A stretch of DNA of 64,000 bases from Clavelina lepadiformis. Taxonomy: Eukaryota; Chordata; Ascidiacea; Aplousobranchia; Clavelinidae. The DNA lies in NCBI RefSeq assembly GCF_947623445.1, contig NC_135241.1, forward strand, positions 16,742,501 through 16,806,500, in the 5' to 3' direction. Positions 12,568 to 23,300 of this stretch are shown one piece after another. Position numbers and translations under genes: made by a program. The notes beneath the pieces are model-generated. The model was not told where the DNA came from. It worked only from the letters and a program-made list of their open reading frames with translations, and did not search any database. Positions within the stretch are counted from its first letter, which is position 1; each line of letters begins with the position of its first letter.

Positions 12568-14645
12568 TTAAGTCCAGCTCAAATTTCGGCCAAGCATTTT
12601 GACCAGGCCTTCGTTATAACTTCTATAAAAATCTCTCAGCTTGGATGCAGTAGTATTTAACATTTCCATGTTTCCATTTCTTGTTCTTCCCTTTCCGTTA
12701 CCTAAGCAACGCAGCTTGTTCTCCTGCCAATCTTTATAACAATAAAATCTTTTCTCCGGACTCATGACTAAGTCTTCTTTCAGTACGAGTTTTGGAAGCC
12801 CTGTATAGTCTTGCACTTTTTCCATTAGTGGTCCCGGATTATTTATCAACTCCTCACCATCAATCACCATTAAATTGCTGTTATTATAGTATTCAAACCA
12901 CCTATGCAAGTGCAAGGCATAAAAGCCAGTAGTCAAAATAGTGCTTAAGTAGAGGTTGCCATGCAGCTGGAGCACAGTCCTCATTTGTTGAGATGATTTG
13001 TGTTCGTTGTAATCTCCTACCAAGCCTGATACTAAAGGCAAGTAGGCATCCAAATAATCTTCCAATGTAGCATACTTGGTGATAGATCGTGGGTGGCGAA
13101 GTTCATACATTTTTTGCTTCGATAATAAATGAAAAATAGTTCTGTTATTAAAATTAGGCTATACATTATTATGTACTCTTTAGATTGAACGTTTTTGCAA
13201 TGAATCCATAGCCCAATAAAGTTAATGGAAAACGTTAGAAACGTATTTTCTGTAATTAATTTAGAAATGCATATAAGTTATATGTAATGGAAATATAAAC
13301 TTGAAAAAGCATATAGCTGCGCCAAATGAAAGTACCTCTTGAACGTAGTCAGATAACACCCGCTTCACTGGGTCACATAAAATCAACAGAAGTTTAGCCT
13401 TCGGCGCTGTTGTATGTATCGCTTTTGGTATCGTGTGCGGTGGGAAGCTGAAATAAGCAGGAGATTTTTCCGCAACGAAGGCACTCTTCTCGACTTCGGG
13501 AAAGAACCTCCTTTGAAGCAATTGGTTAGAATTTCGATGAAGAAAAGTTATCATGCTTTTAAAACTAACACTGTTCTGTCGTTTCGCTTATTTTGCACAA
13601 GTTAAAATATGATATAGTTTATATCGTATACGTCGGATAAATCCTCTCAACTTTATCCAGAAATTGCTTCATCAGTTGTGTCGCAGGTATTAGTATATAG
13701 CGTAATGCTTACATATATTCATCCTTCGAGTACTTGTAACCATGTGTGTCGAAGTAATGGACTTCAAGATTTTTTGTTGCAATTCTCAGCGATGGATGGA
13801 AGCGGAGAAAGTGAAATAAAGCGCCAGTACCGCATTTTTCCACTCCGATCCCTATTATATCCGGTAAACGTCTGAATTTAGTCTGTGGAATTAAAAACAA
13901 TAATCCGTAGATTTTTCCATCTTCCAATACCATATGCGTTTTAGACTACGTAGCTCGTACTTACACATAGGCTAACCGCTACACGGTTTTTTGTTATCAC
14001 TTATCACCATACAATAATTACATTTAGGCTAACCAACATCATTAAATAACGTTAATATTACAACCATAAGCTTTGTGGTCAAGAACGTTACCTCGTTTTT
14101 GAAGTTTTCTTCCAAACCTTTCCACAAAGCTACTCTTTGTTTATGTCTTGACGCGGATGTAAGGTCCTCGTTTGATGATAAGGGAATTTCCTTACAAAAA
14201 TAGCAGTATTTTTTGTATTTAATCAAATGAAGCCGATGAGCTATCTTACAAAAATGGAATTACTATTCCTATCTTATCGTTCAATACACAGTATTTATAG
14301 CGATCATTTCCAACTCCATTGCAAAGTAGCCTTTTTGAAATACAATGTAGTTACCAGTTAATGCGATTAATATGTAAGCGACTTTGCATAAACCGAGTAG
14401 GCCTATAACGTTGTTACAAGGTATTGCATCAATGGCCGCAAGACAACAGATTCTTCTCTGTATATATTTTTCAAATTGGATTTATTTAAACAATACATTT
14501 AATTACGCTTTGTACGCCCAGCCATAAAATGAATATAAAGCCAGCTTACCTTTTCACTGCTAGCATTATAATAGGAGATTCCATAGAACGCGCTAGAAAA
14601 AGCGATTAAAAAAATTGTTATGACGTATGCCTTGCCTCGGGCCAT
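12568..14645 (-). CDS. Heparan sulfate glucosamine 3-O-sulfotransferase-like enzyme (five exons, 383 aa)
   Basis: Exons 14550-14645, 14092-14190, 13713-13945, 13336-13510 and 12568-13116 give 1152 bases in one frame. The enzyme class transfers sulfate from PAPS to the 3-OH of glucosamine in heparan sulfate in the Golgi. The product has type II topology: a short N terminus (MARGK) is followed by a hydrophobic anchor (residues ~6-26) and a stem. The 5'-phosphosulfate loop is GIGVEKCGTGAL (~97-108), followed by the LEVHYFD segment with its acidic residue and EKSPAYF. The 3'-phosphate segment is DPVKRVLSDYVQE. The C-terminal third matches the HS3ST pattern GFYALHLHRW, VQDYTGLP, a Cys pair around FYCYKDWQENKLRCLG, KGR and LRDFYRSYNEGL. 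Human paralogs have KGGTRAL in the loop, so VEKCGTGAL is a variant. Exact substrate preference cannot be read from sequence. Confidence 0.88.
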
Positions 14646-15070
14646 AGCAGGAAGGTTTAAATTCAGCTTTTAAGATCCACTTCTAGTCATATTTCTAGCA
14701 ATGTCGGTCGCTAAAACATATTTATATTTCAACTACAGCGTTTAAAAAATTTTAAACCTTGAATCTGAGATATTATCCTTCAAATTTTTGTTACGCTTTA
14801 CCTTCGACTGCAATTCTTTAATATTTTAGTTGCTATTGATTTTGTTAATACACCAGATATAAACATGCATGACATTTTCCAACAGCAAAATATTTAAGAC
14901 TATTGTTTCACATCTTCTTGTTTGTTTCATCTCACTAGCTCATAGTTTGGTTTTGTAACCTTCGTAGGGTCGGGTAGCCAGTGTACGAAAAACGCTATGT
15001 CTTGCTGATTCAAACACAAATGAAACAAGTTATACTCAACGTACAACAACAAATCCTGCATAACATACTT
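14646..15070. other. Upstream region of the 3-O-sulfotransferase-like gene
   Basis: About 425 bases between the start codon at 14645 (-) and the left end of the piggyBac remnant. It should contain the promoter and 5' UTR. No specific element could be identified with confidence. Confidence 0.4.
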
Positions 15071-15089
15071 TTAACACTAGAAGGACGGG

Positions 15090-15285
15090 GCGCGTCAATT
15101 GACGCATTTTCAACCTAAGTGCATCTATAACTTTTAAGTGGTGCATCGCACAACCGTGATATTTCCTGACTTTTCCTACATTAGTGTTAGGTAACTAACC
15201 CATGAATATGAAGTTTTTATTTTACCGGTAGAGATAATTAACGTGGTCACTACCTAGAAGGACGGGGTGCGTCAATTGACGCATT
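15090..15285. repeat. Duplicated terminal/subterminal repeat of the piggyBac left end
   Basis: The unit CTAGAAGGACGG plus palindrome TGCGTCAATTGACGCA (or GCGTCAATTGACGC) occurs at the left terminus and again near 15255-15285. It appears inverted at about 16748-16779. Repeated subterminal motifs are typical transposase-binding sites. The near identity of the units shows they are functional parts of the ends. Confidence 0.7.
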
Positions 15286-15371
15286 GTTACTTCACACTAC
15301 AAAAACCAGTTCTCGCAATTGAGAGCATCGTTTTCTTTCTGCTGATAATTACAGGTTTATCGAATTAGGTC

Positions 15372-16552
15372 ACAGCTGGCGTGATAGGAGGGCGCAACTT
15401 CCCTGTGAAGAGTTTGTGGGGGAGGTCGTGGGGATGTCCGATGTTTTCCCAAACCATGGCAAGAGACAGGTTTCTGGAGCTCATACGATTCCTTCGCTTC
15501 GATCTGAAGACGGAAAGGCGTAGGAATCTATTGCATGATAAATTTGCACTCGCTTCACAACTTTGGAACAGTTTTATATCAAACTGCCAAAAAGCATTTA
15601 TTCCACAGTGGAAGATAACTGTGGATGAGCAACTATTGCCGTGTAAGGCACGCTGCAAGTTCATCCAATATATGGCCAATAAACCAGACAAGTTTGGTCT
15701 AAACTTCTGGCTTGCAGTTGACGTTGAAAACAAATATTTATTCAACGGCTTTCCTTACGTTGGAAAAGATGACGCAAGGAGCCCCCACGTGAGTGTGCCC
15801 ACCGACGTTATACTGAAACTCATGGCGCCGCTTTTTCAAGGAGGTTACAACGTCACTTGCGATAATTTTTTCACCTCACTTGACCTGGCGTTGCGACTTG
15901 CGGAAAAGAAGTGCAGCCTCGTAGGGACAATGCGCCAGAACAGGAGAGAAGTCCCGGAAGAGTGCAAGAAGAAAAAGGAGTTGCGTGAAACAGAAGTGTT
16001 TAGGCACGACGGCCAAACAGCAATTACACTCACATCATACCAGTGCAAAGCAGCAAAAAACGTGGCAATTTTGAGCAGTCTACATCTGGACGTCCACGTT
16101 TCAAGCGACGAAAATACGAAAAAGAAGCCTGACTCTATACTCTACTATAATGAGACAAAAGTGAAGTCGACGTTTTTGATCAAATGGCACGGTTGTACTC
16201 GGTCAAAGCAGCAAGCAGACGATGGCCGGTGCATGTATTTTACAATGTAGTTGATATGGCTCTTATCAACAGCTGGATTATCTACAAACGCGTCTGCCAG
16301 AGCAAGATCAGCCGCAGAGAATATATACAAAAGATAGCAGAAGAGCTTACCGGAAGTGTGGAAGCAATTACTCGCAAACGTCCAGCAGAAGGCGGTTGCG
16401 GCCCCAGTACCACGATTACCAATCCAGTTGTCAAACAACACGTTACCTGCGCTACCTCAAAGTGCAGAAATCGTACCACCGAAAGGTGCCAAGACTGTAA
16501 GAAAGCGGTATGTGGGCGATGTGCTACCAGAAAGTGCAAATCGTGTGCTTAG
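15372..16552 (+). pseudogene. piggyBac transposase, N-terminally truncated and frameshifted
   Basis: A first reading frame runs to 16250 and a second continues to 16552. The DDE-type core is present: TVDEQLLPCKARCKFIQYM (first Asp), VTCDNFFTSLDLALRLAEKK (second Asp) and VDVFDQMARLYS (third and fourth Asp). The last motif lies in the second frame. The frame break is at about 16158-16165 and looks like loss of one G before the GTC-GAC codons. The C terminus keeps the Cys-rich zinc finger: CRNRTTERCQDC, VCGRCATRKCKSC. In frame, the sequence opens just after a TAG at 15369-15371 without a proper start. About the first 100 residues usual in the family are missing. Confidence 0.85.
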
Positions 16553-16806
16553 GAAAAGTATTTTTGAGTATGGACTTATAAGTGTTCACTGGTTTCAAGC
16601 GTTGTTTCAAACTGAGGCTTGTATTTTCAATGCGATTGCTTTTGTTAATTAAAATGCACAAAGCGGACATGCGATAGAAGTAGTTTTTTCGGAGCAACAG
16701 CACAGTTTTCTCAACAAAAAACGTTAGATTTGCGCCGTTTTGACCTTATGCGTCAATTGACGCACTCCGTCCTTCTAGGTATACGAAAATTGCCGTCCTT
16801 CTAGTG

Positions 16807-18017
16807 ACCGCGTCATTTAGCCAAAAACATTTCCAGTAATGACAACTGTTGTAATTTTTTTTATATTTTAAAGAAACATAGAAGAGTTAATGCACATATC
16901 TGTGAAAACAAGACTCCCTGACTCGTTTCTTTAGGTAGCCATTGATTTCTTTCTGTGCTTGCTACTTAAAGACTCAATACACACGTTCTACTGTTCCTAG
17001 CCCAACAGTTTCTAACTCCAAGTTGGGTTTGCCATAATCTACCTGAAGGTCTAGTTATCAATGGCGCCAGAAAATATCCAAATGTGCGGGGGCAAACAGT
17101 CCAAACATTAACTTCTTTAAAATATTGCATTTTGTGATACATTTTCTGTAACTTGAGCTATAGTAAATATGTAACTACAGATAGCTATCTCAGATAGACG
17201 CCTCCGGGCACACGGCACCAATGGGTATGATAACATGTATGGCTCAGCTTCACCACTAAAATTCAGAAAATTGAAGTAAGATAACCCTGGTGGTTTATAT
17301 TCTGACTTAGTTTTTGAGTACAAGCACCAAAGAATGTTATCTGCTATTGCTCTTGTTATAAATTCAACATTACTGATATATTCAATTAGTGGAAACACAA
17401 ACGTCAGTAAATGTTGAACTACTTTAGTTCTGGTGCTTTTGAACTGAAACTAAAGTAGTTATAAAGTGCCATAAAACTGCCAAAATTTTTTTTTTCTACA
17501 AACTGCGTAGGGAGATGTAGGGTTTTTTTAGGTGTGCTGGTAGGGTTAATTTCTTTTTTTGAGTGGCAACACTGATAGCAACCCCTCATGACGTGTTTGA
17601 AGTAAACTAAGCAAAAACGCAAACTTCACATTTTAGTGATTTAGTCTATATAATTCCCATCAATCCAGCTTCCACCTTTTCTGCAAAACATTTTAACTGC
17701 ATATACTTACTGTTATTTTTCCAATCTTAATTACAAAAGAATCCCGTCTCCTGATTTTTCACATAAATTTCCTTCAATAAAACTTTCAGTAGGCTAATCA
17801 AGCAAAATTTTGAACACATTAGGATTTATGAGCCAATTGTTACGGTACCGTAACCAGCTAATTAAATTTACCTGCACTGCTTCTAACCTGCTGTACCTGT
17901 CGGCTTGCTGTCCAGTTAGATTTATTAGCTATTACTTGACACTACCTTGTCGACAAGACAAGATGGCTACTTACTCAAAATTCTTACTATAATCATGACA
18001 ATCTGTATAATTAATTA
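16807..18017. other. Intergenic AT-rich region with a hairpin
   Basis: About 1.2 kb without a supportable gene. It contains a perfect 13-bp inverted repeat at 17417-17460. It also has a T-run-rich stretch with GTAGGG words (17500-17560) ending in GAGTGGCAAC, loosely similar to 40850-40905. Both could be old repeat debris. Confidence 0.4.
17417..17460. repeat. Perfect 13-bp inverted repeat (potential hairpin)
   Basis: AACTACTTTAGTT at 17417-17429 is perfectly complementary to AACTAAAGTAGTT at 17448-17460, with an 18-base loop. It could be a fossil element end or a structural hairpin. No function is implied by context. Confidence 0.6.
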
Positions 18018-19669
18018 CACTGGACAACAGCAAAATTATTCCTCAAATAAAAATAAACTGCCTAGACTAACTTTGGGACGCTGATTCCAAATCTGAAATC
18101 AGAATTGGTCTATCACGTCAGGTTTTCAAGATATGAAAATTCACGAAATTCGGATTTTGCATTGATTGGCACTATATTATGAGGTTCTACAGTACAAGGT
18201 ATTGTGCAATTTTCTTTCCCAGCGAATTGTTGGTCATATTATGTCACAATGCATGTTATGTAAGATTAATATTGACATTATTTTGTAAATGCAATGTTCT
18301 ATCTTTTCACAATTAATGCATTCTTGAATGTTCTTGGCCATGACTATAGAGGGGGGGGGGGGGGGTAAAATCGAAGACTCTGTGTGTTTTTGCACTGATG
18401 TTGATTCACTCATGTATGAGCTTGGCCACCAACACATTAGCACTGAGTGGAGACTGTTCATTGATTCTAGCAAAGCTAGTTTGAAAGCTGTCCTACTGCA
18501 CAATGGGAATGAAAAGCCTTCTGTCCCTATTGCTCATGCTGTCGATTTGAAGGAGACGTACGAGTCTATGGAAACCATCCTACGGGTCATTAACTACCGG
18601 GCTTATAACTGGAACATATGTGGAGACCTTAAAGTTGTGTCACTTTTGCTCGGATTGCAGTTGGGTTACACCAAGCATATGTGCTTTCTCTGTTTGTGGG
18701 ACAGTCGAGACGATGCAAACCACTATGACACAACTGAATGGCCAATGAGAACGGACTACATTGTTGGAAGATATAATGTTAAGTGCCAACCCCTAATTGA
18801 TCCGAGCAAAGTGTACTTGCCACCACTTCACATTAAACTGGGCCTGATCAAACAATTTGTGAAGGCAATGGATTTCAATGGAGATGGATTCCTGCATATA
18901 AAAGAAAAATTTGGTGCAATACTAAGTGATGCTAAACTGAGAGCTGGAATATTTGTTGGCCCCCAAATACGTGATTTGATCCGTGACCCAGTATTTCCAT
19001 TCAAGCTTAATTCAATTGAATTAAAAGCCTGGAATGCATTTGTACAGATTGTACAAAATTTTCTTGGGAAGTACAGGGCAGAAAATTACTCGGAACTAGT
19101 GGACAATTTGCTGGAATCATACCGCGAAATGGGCTGCAGAATGTCGGTTAAACTGCATTTTCTTCATTCACACTTGGAATTTTTCCCGCCAAACCTGGGT
19201 GATGTGAGCGACGAGCATGGGGAAAGATTTCACCAAGACATCTCTGTGATGGAATCGCGGTATAGAGGTCGATTTAACCCAAACATGATGGGGGACTACT
19301 GCTGGTTTCTTCAGCGTGAAACTGACACTGAACATACTCGAAAGAGCAAGTGTATAAAGCACTTTTGAGGGAATATAATGTTATTTTTGTCTGATTTAAT
19401 TATCCTGGGTTGTGTTAAATTGTGCAGTATGATAATGCTGTTATTTTCAATAGAAACTACTGGGTTGATTACATGTAATGTTTTGTTCCGCTCAGCCAAA
19501 ATTAGCCAAAATCACAGTTATGGGTTGTCGTGAGCATATATCATATCTCAAAAACGTGACGTGTTAGAAAAAATCTAAGACCAGATTTGGATTCAGCATT
19601 GCAAAATTAGTCTAGGTAAACTTGAAATGAGCGAGGAATAAAAAATAAGTTGTAAATTGTTGTCCAGTG
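18018..19669 (+). mobile_element. CACTG-terminated DNA transposon of unplaced family
   Basis: Both ends begin CACTGGACAACA, followed by related sequence to ATTCCTC. The subterminal regions are also inverted copies of each other. The left end carries CTAGACTAA, CTGATTCCAAATCTG and TCACGTCA up to about 18138. The right end carries diverged inverse equivalents from about 19545 onward. The flanks are TTA (18015-18017) and TTA (19670-19672), a candidate 3-bp target duplication. CACTG/CACTA ends with a short duplication suggest the CMC/EnSpm group, but the encoded protein is not one I can place there. It holds one long ORF (18328-19368). Confidence 0.75.
18328..19368 (+). CDS. Transposase-like protein of an unnamed widespread invertebrate family, C-terminal part
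   Basis: This open frame has no internal stop. It includes WRLFIDSSKASLKAVLLHNG, KETYESMETILRVINYRAY, WNICGDLKVVSLLLGLQLGY, CFLCLWDSRDD, LPPLHIKLGLIKQFVKAMD, SDEHGERFHQDISVMESRYR and MMGDYCWFL. I recognise this conserved protein from repeated uncharacterised gene predictions in cnidarians and arthropods. The acidic and His residues (IDSS, CGDLK, DEHGERFHQD) suggest an RNase H-like catalytic core, which is inference. The frame is entered through a 15-G homopolymer at 18351-18365, so the stated N terminus is probably artificial. The true upstream exons may be missing, since related proteins seem longer. Confidence 0.6.
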   Translation: MFLAMTIEGGGGGKIEDSVCFCTDVDSLMYELGHQHISTEWRLFIDSSKASLKAVLLHNGNEKPSVPIAHAVDLKETYESMETILRVINYRAYNWNICGDLKVVSLLLGLQLGYTKHMCFLCLWDSRDDANHYDTTEWPMRTDYIVGRYNVKCQPLIDPSKVYLPPLHIKLGLIKQFVKAMDFNGDGFLHIKEKFGAILSDAKLRAGIFVGPQIRDLIRDPVFPFKLNSIELKAWNAFVQIVQNFLGKYRAENYSELVDNLLESYREMGCRMSVKLHFLHSHLEFFPPNLGDVSDEHGERFHQDISVMESRYRGRFNPNMMGDYCWFLQRETDTEHTRKSKCIKHF

Positions 19670-19809
19670 TTATCGAACAAAGACCAATATACAAGACATG
19701 CAAACTCGAACAAAAACAAACTTAGGATCACGTGAGTGGCGACCACTCATGTGTGTTATGCCGGCGAAAATTACTAGCTAGTAAATATATAAGATTTTCC
19801 ACGTCGGAA

Positions 19810-20184
19810 CAAAGAGATTTAAACACATGAGTAGAAACTTCTCTTTTGCGCATGACGTCATGTTTGTTTCTTTTATTCTCTTGCAGCATATTCTACTTTC
19901 TCCACGGTCACGGTTCACTACATAACAATAAACATGCAGACGACGACAATGATTTTCAGATCTGTTTGCTGCTGGAACAGATTAGTCTTATTATTACGAT
20001 GCAGTTATTGGGATCCATTGGGTGTTAAATTTAATTGAAATTAATTAATGAAATCAGGTGATAGTTTTAGGTTCAGCAATTAACTTAGTTTCAGTTCCTT
20101 GAACTGATAATGCTGCTGTTTTGTATCAAGGCATGGCTTAGCCTACTTGAGTTGCGCGGGAAGATTTTTTCGTTCACCACATTT
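19810..20184 (+). repeat. Left 375-bp terminal inverted repeat of the P-like element
   Basis: It matches the inverse of 25617-25991 almost base for base. One visible difference is CTCTTGCAGCATATT here against CTCTTGGAGCATATT on the right. The start and end of the match were set by eye where identity breaks (ACCACATTT against CCCACATTT just before the inner boundary). Confidence 0.88.
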
Positions 20185-20365
20185 AAGGTAAAAATAAAAT
20201 GAATGGATGAAAAATTTAGATAGACCGAGTCATATTGTATTGTTTCATCTGCGCATAAAATTACGCTCCACGCGCAGAATAAAAACTTTACAGATTAAGA
20301 CTCAGTAGTACAGGTCTTATGTTGCAGGCTTTGAGTTATTGAAATAAGCTAAATAGTCTGAAATA

Positions 20366-23300
20366 ATGGCAAACTTGTGCTGTTTACCAATGTGCAACAA
20401 CAGGTCACCTGCCGTGACTCTGTTTAAGATACCTTCGAGAAAATTTGTAAAAAAGGAGAAGGAAAGCTGGGCAGAAAGGTTAGAGTGTATCGTGCTGGCT
20501 TGCAGAAGCGACGAGCACATAAAAAATCTATTTGCTCGAGATGCTGTGAAAATGTGTGAAGTGCATTTTGAAAGATTTGACATTGTTTTAAGTAAAATTT
20601 GTTTTACATACACTTACATGTAGTGTAACTAGTGTATTGAGGAAAGATATTTAATGTAATGGCATATCTAGCGTTTGATGCAGTGTTTGTTTTCCATGAG
20701 ATGGTTTGATGCAGAACTTCATTAAATTTACTAGCGAGTGAGCACAGCATAACACTGCATCTGTAACAAGCTATTAGTGCAAACCTTCACTGTGGTTTCA
20801 GATTAATATATGTACCATTACAAGTATCAAAGTACTTTGGCGCAGGTACATTCAAGAAAGCCGCCGAAGAAGCGTATCTTTGAAACAAAAGTACATTTCA
20901 AATCTGTTGCGTCCTTGAAATCTGCTCGCTTGGCGGAAGGTTGGCAGAGATCATTTGAAAACAAAAATCTTGTTTTTTCTTTTTATGATGGCTGTGATCA
21001 ACCTAAATACTCGATTGGAGTATTATATGACATGTCATTAAAGATATGCTATTATGGCTGGAAAGCACCTCGCTCAAGTTGTATTTACTCCCTGGACATA
21101 ACTACTCAAACACTACACGGCACCATAAAAGATATTGAATCGTTTTCAATATGTTCTGGATTGTACAATTCTGGAAGTGGCCTGCCACACATGACCACCA
21201 AATCTATGACACCATTCAGTTCTGAAAATGCACCAACAGTTAGGAAACTTGCATACAGGTGAAACTAGTTTTTCAATTGTGCCTATTGCATTTGTTACAT
21301 AAATGAAATTCATCATTATTTAACATTGAATGAATCATATAGAGTGGTGGGATTCAGCCGGTTCGTGCGAACCGGTTCTTGGAATTTTAATGACATCTGC
21401 GAACTGGTTGTTAACAAGCATATGTATAAGCCTATGTGTATGTCGGTAACGGGTCAATATGGCATGCTGCTAGTGAGAGAAGGAAATTTTAACATATTTC
21501 AATCCCACCGCTGACCATATACTTACTTATTTTTGGTAACACTGATAATGCATTGCACTTAAAGTGTACACCGTATCTTAGGCATATTTTGTGACTTTTC
21601 TTGTTAAATGAACCAAATTTCTTGTTGTTAGAAATGCAAGTTGTGAACTTTTTCTCAAGGAAAGTGGTCAGTGCAGGAGTTGTTGTAATGTAAATGAAAA
21701 GGAGGGACGGCTCAACCAGAAAAGGCTAAATTATTACCATATGGTTAAAGATCAACCTTTAAAACGATCAGCGCAGCCAACATTTAACCTACCATCTCGA
21801 ATTACCTCCACCTTTACTGCTAATGAAATTTGGTGATATTGCACTTCGTAATCCTATTAGTAATAGTCTCATTCGCAAGGTTGTCAGTGTCAGTAGCTGT
21901 GCTTTTTACACTTAACTATATGTAGGTTGAGCAATGCCAGAAGATAGAAATAAAACAGTATTATTTAAGACAGTCTTGTTGTTATGAAGTAAATCTTTAT
22001 TAGCATTAGAGAATTGGAAGCTAAGGTTTCGACTCTGTTAGCTGATGATACGGTGCAAGTGGAGGTAGATAAAATTATGTCAGATGACATGACAGCCATT
22101 GTTAAAGCAGGTATCATACCGATTACAAAGCTGGTAATCCAGAATATGTTACTTATAACTATTCTAATGAAGCTACAAATGTAATGTGATGCACCTACAC
22201 AATGCATATAACTCAGTCTTTTTTGTGTCGTGTGTTTTTGTGAAGTTTACGTAAATATCATACATTTTATTTAGCTCAAGATGAGGATAAAATTGATAAC
22301 TTCTACTCAATCTTTTGGAAAGAGCAGCAAAAGCTAAATAGTATGAAAAGAAATGGGGAAGGATATCACCCTGAGTTAATAAAGTAGGTTTAGGTCTCCT
22401 TGAGTAATAAACTACTGAAGTAATTGGTGTAAAGATATCAACATGTTTTAAGTTCAGTTGACCTCAATTTTTTGTTTATTTCGTAAAAGCGTGCTAAAAT
22501 CAACCCTTGCAATTTTCTTTATAGATTCTGTTTGAGTCTAGCTGCTAAAAGTAAAAGCGCCTATGAAGAATTACGACAAAGTGGCATTTTACGACTACCA
22601 AGCTCACGCACCCTAAATGACTATCGGTAGCGTATGGGTTCTGTTCTCTGCAATTTGGCTACTACTAGCTACCTACGAGCAATTGTTTCACTTGCTCACT
22701 TTTGTACTGTTTTCAGAAACGTTTACTGCACTGCACCTGGCATTCAAGATAATGTTTTAGAAGAACTGAAATCCAAAAGTCTCAGTCTAGCATCACATGA
22801 ACGATTTCTCGTTATATCAATCGATGAAATGAAAGGTGAAACTTTTCTTGGTATTTTTAACACTATTAATCACACTGTGTAAGATTCTTATTCATGCTTT
22901 ATGACAAAACAATGACACAAGTTATTAACTGTATATGCACGAGATATAGCCTGTTGCTTATTTTGTTTACAGTGAAAGAAAATATTGTGTATAATGCAGC
23001 AACAGACCGAATAATAGGATTTGTTGATCTGGGTGTCGACAGACAATACAATAATGAAGCTCCTGCCACACATGCCCTACAATTTTATGGTAGGAGTATC
23101 CTCAGCAATTTTTCCCAGGCCTATTGTCTTTTATGCCACCAAGAATACAAAGGCATTTCACTTGGTTAGCATGTTCTGGGAAGTGGTTGAATCCTTGGCC
23201 GGATGTGGTTTTACAGTCTTAGCACTTGTTGCTGATGGTGCATCCTGCAATCGAAAATTGTTCCAATTGCTCAATAATTCCAATTTGACCGTCCCCTACA

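Larger units (their letters stand above)
15071..16806 (+). mobile_element. piggyBac-type transposon remnant
   Basis: The left end is TTAA (15071-15074) followed by CACTAGAAGGACGG. The right end is the inverse, CCGTCCTTCTAGTG, ending at 16806. TTAA is the obligate piggyBac target, but the base run after the right end is ACCG, so the right target copy is mutated or lost. Each end also has a second internal copy of the CTAGAAGGACGG word next to the palindrome TGCGTCAATTGACGCA. The interior encodes a piggyBac transposase that is N-terminally truncated and frameshifted. Confidence 0.85.

Noticed and set aside
19846..20028. 60-residue ORF repeated at 25773-25955
   Set aside because: Both copies lie in the terminal inverted repeats of the P-like element. 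The duplication follows from the repeat, not from a conserved protein.
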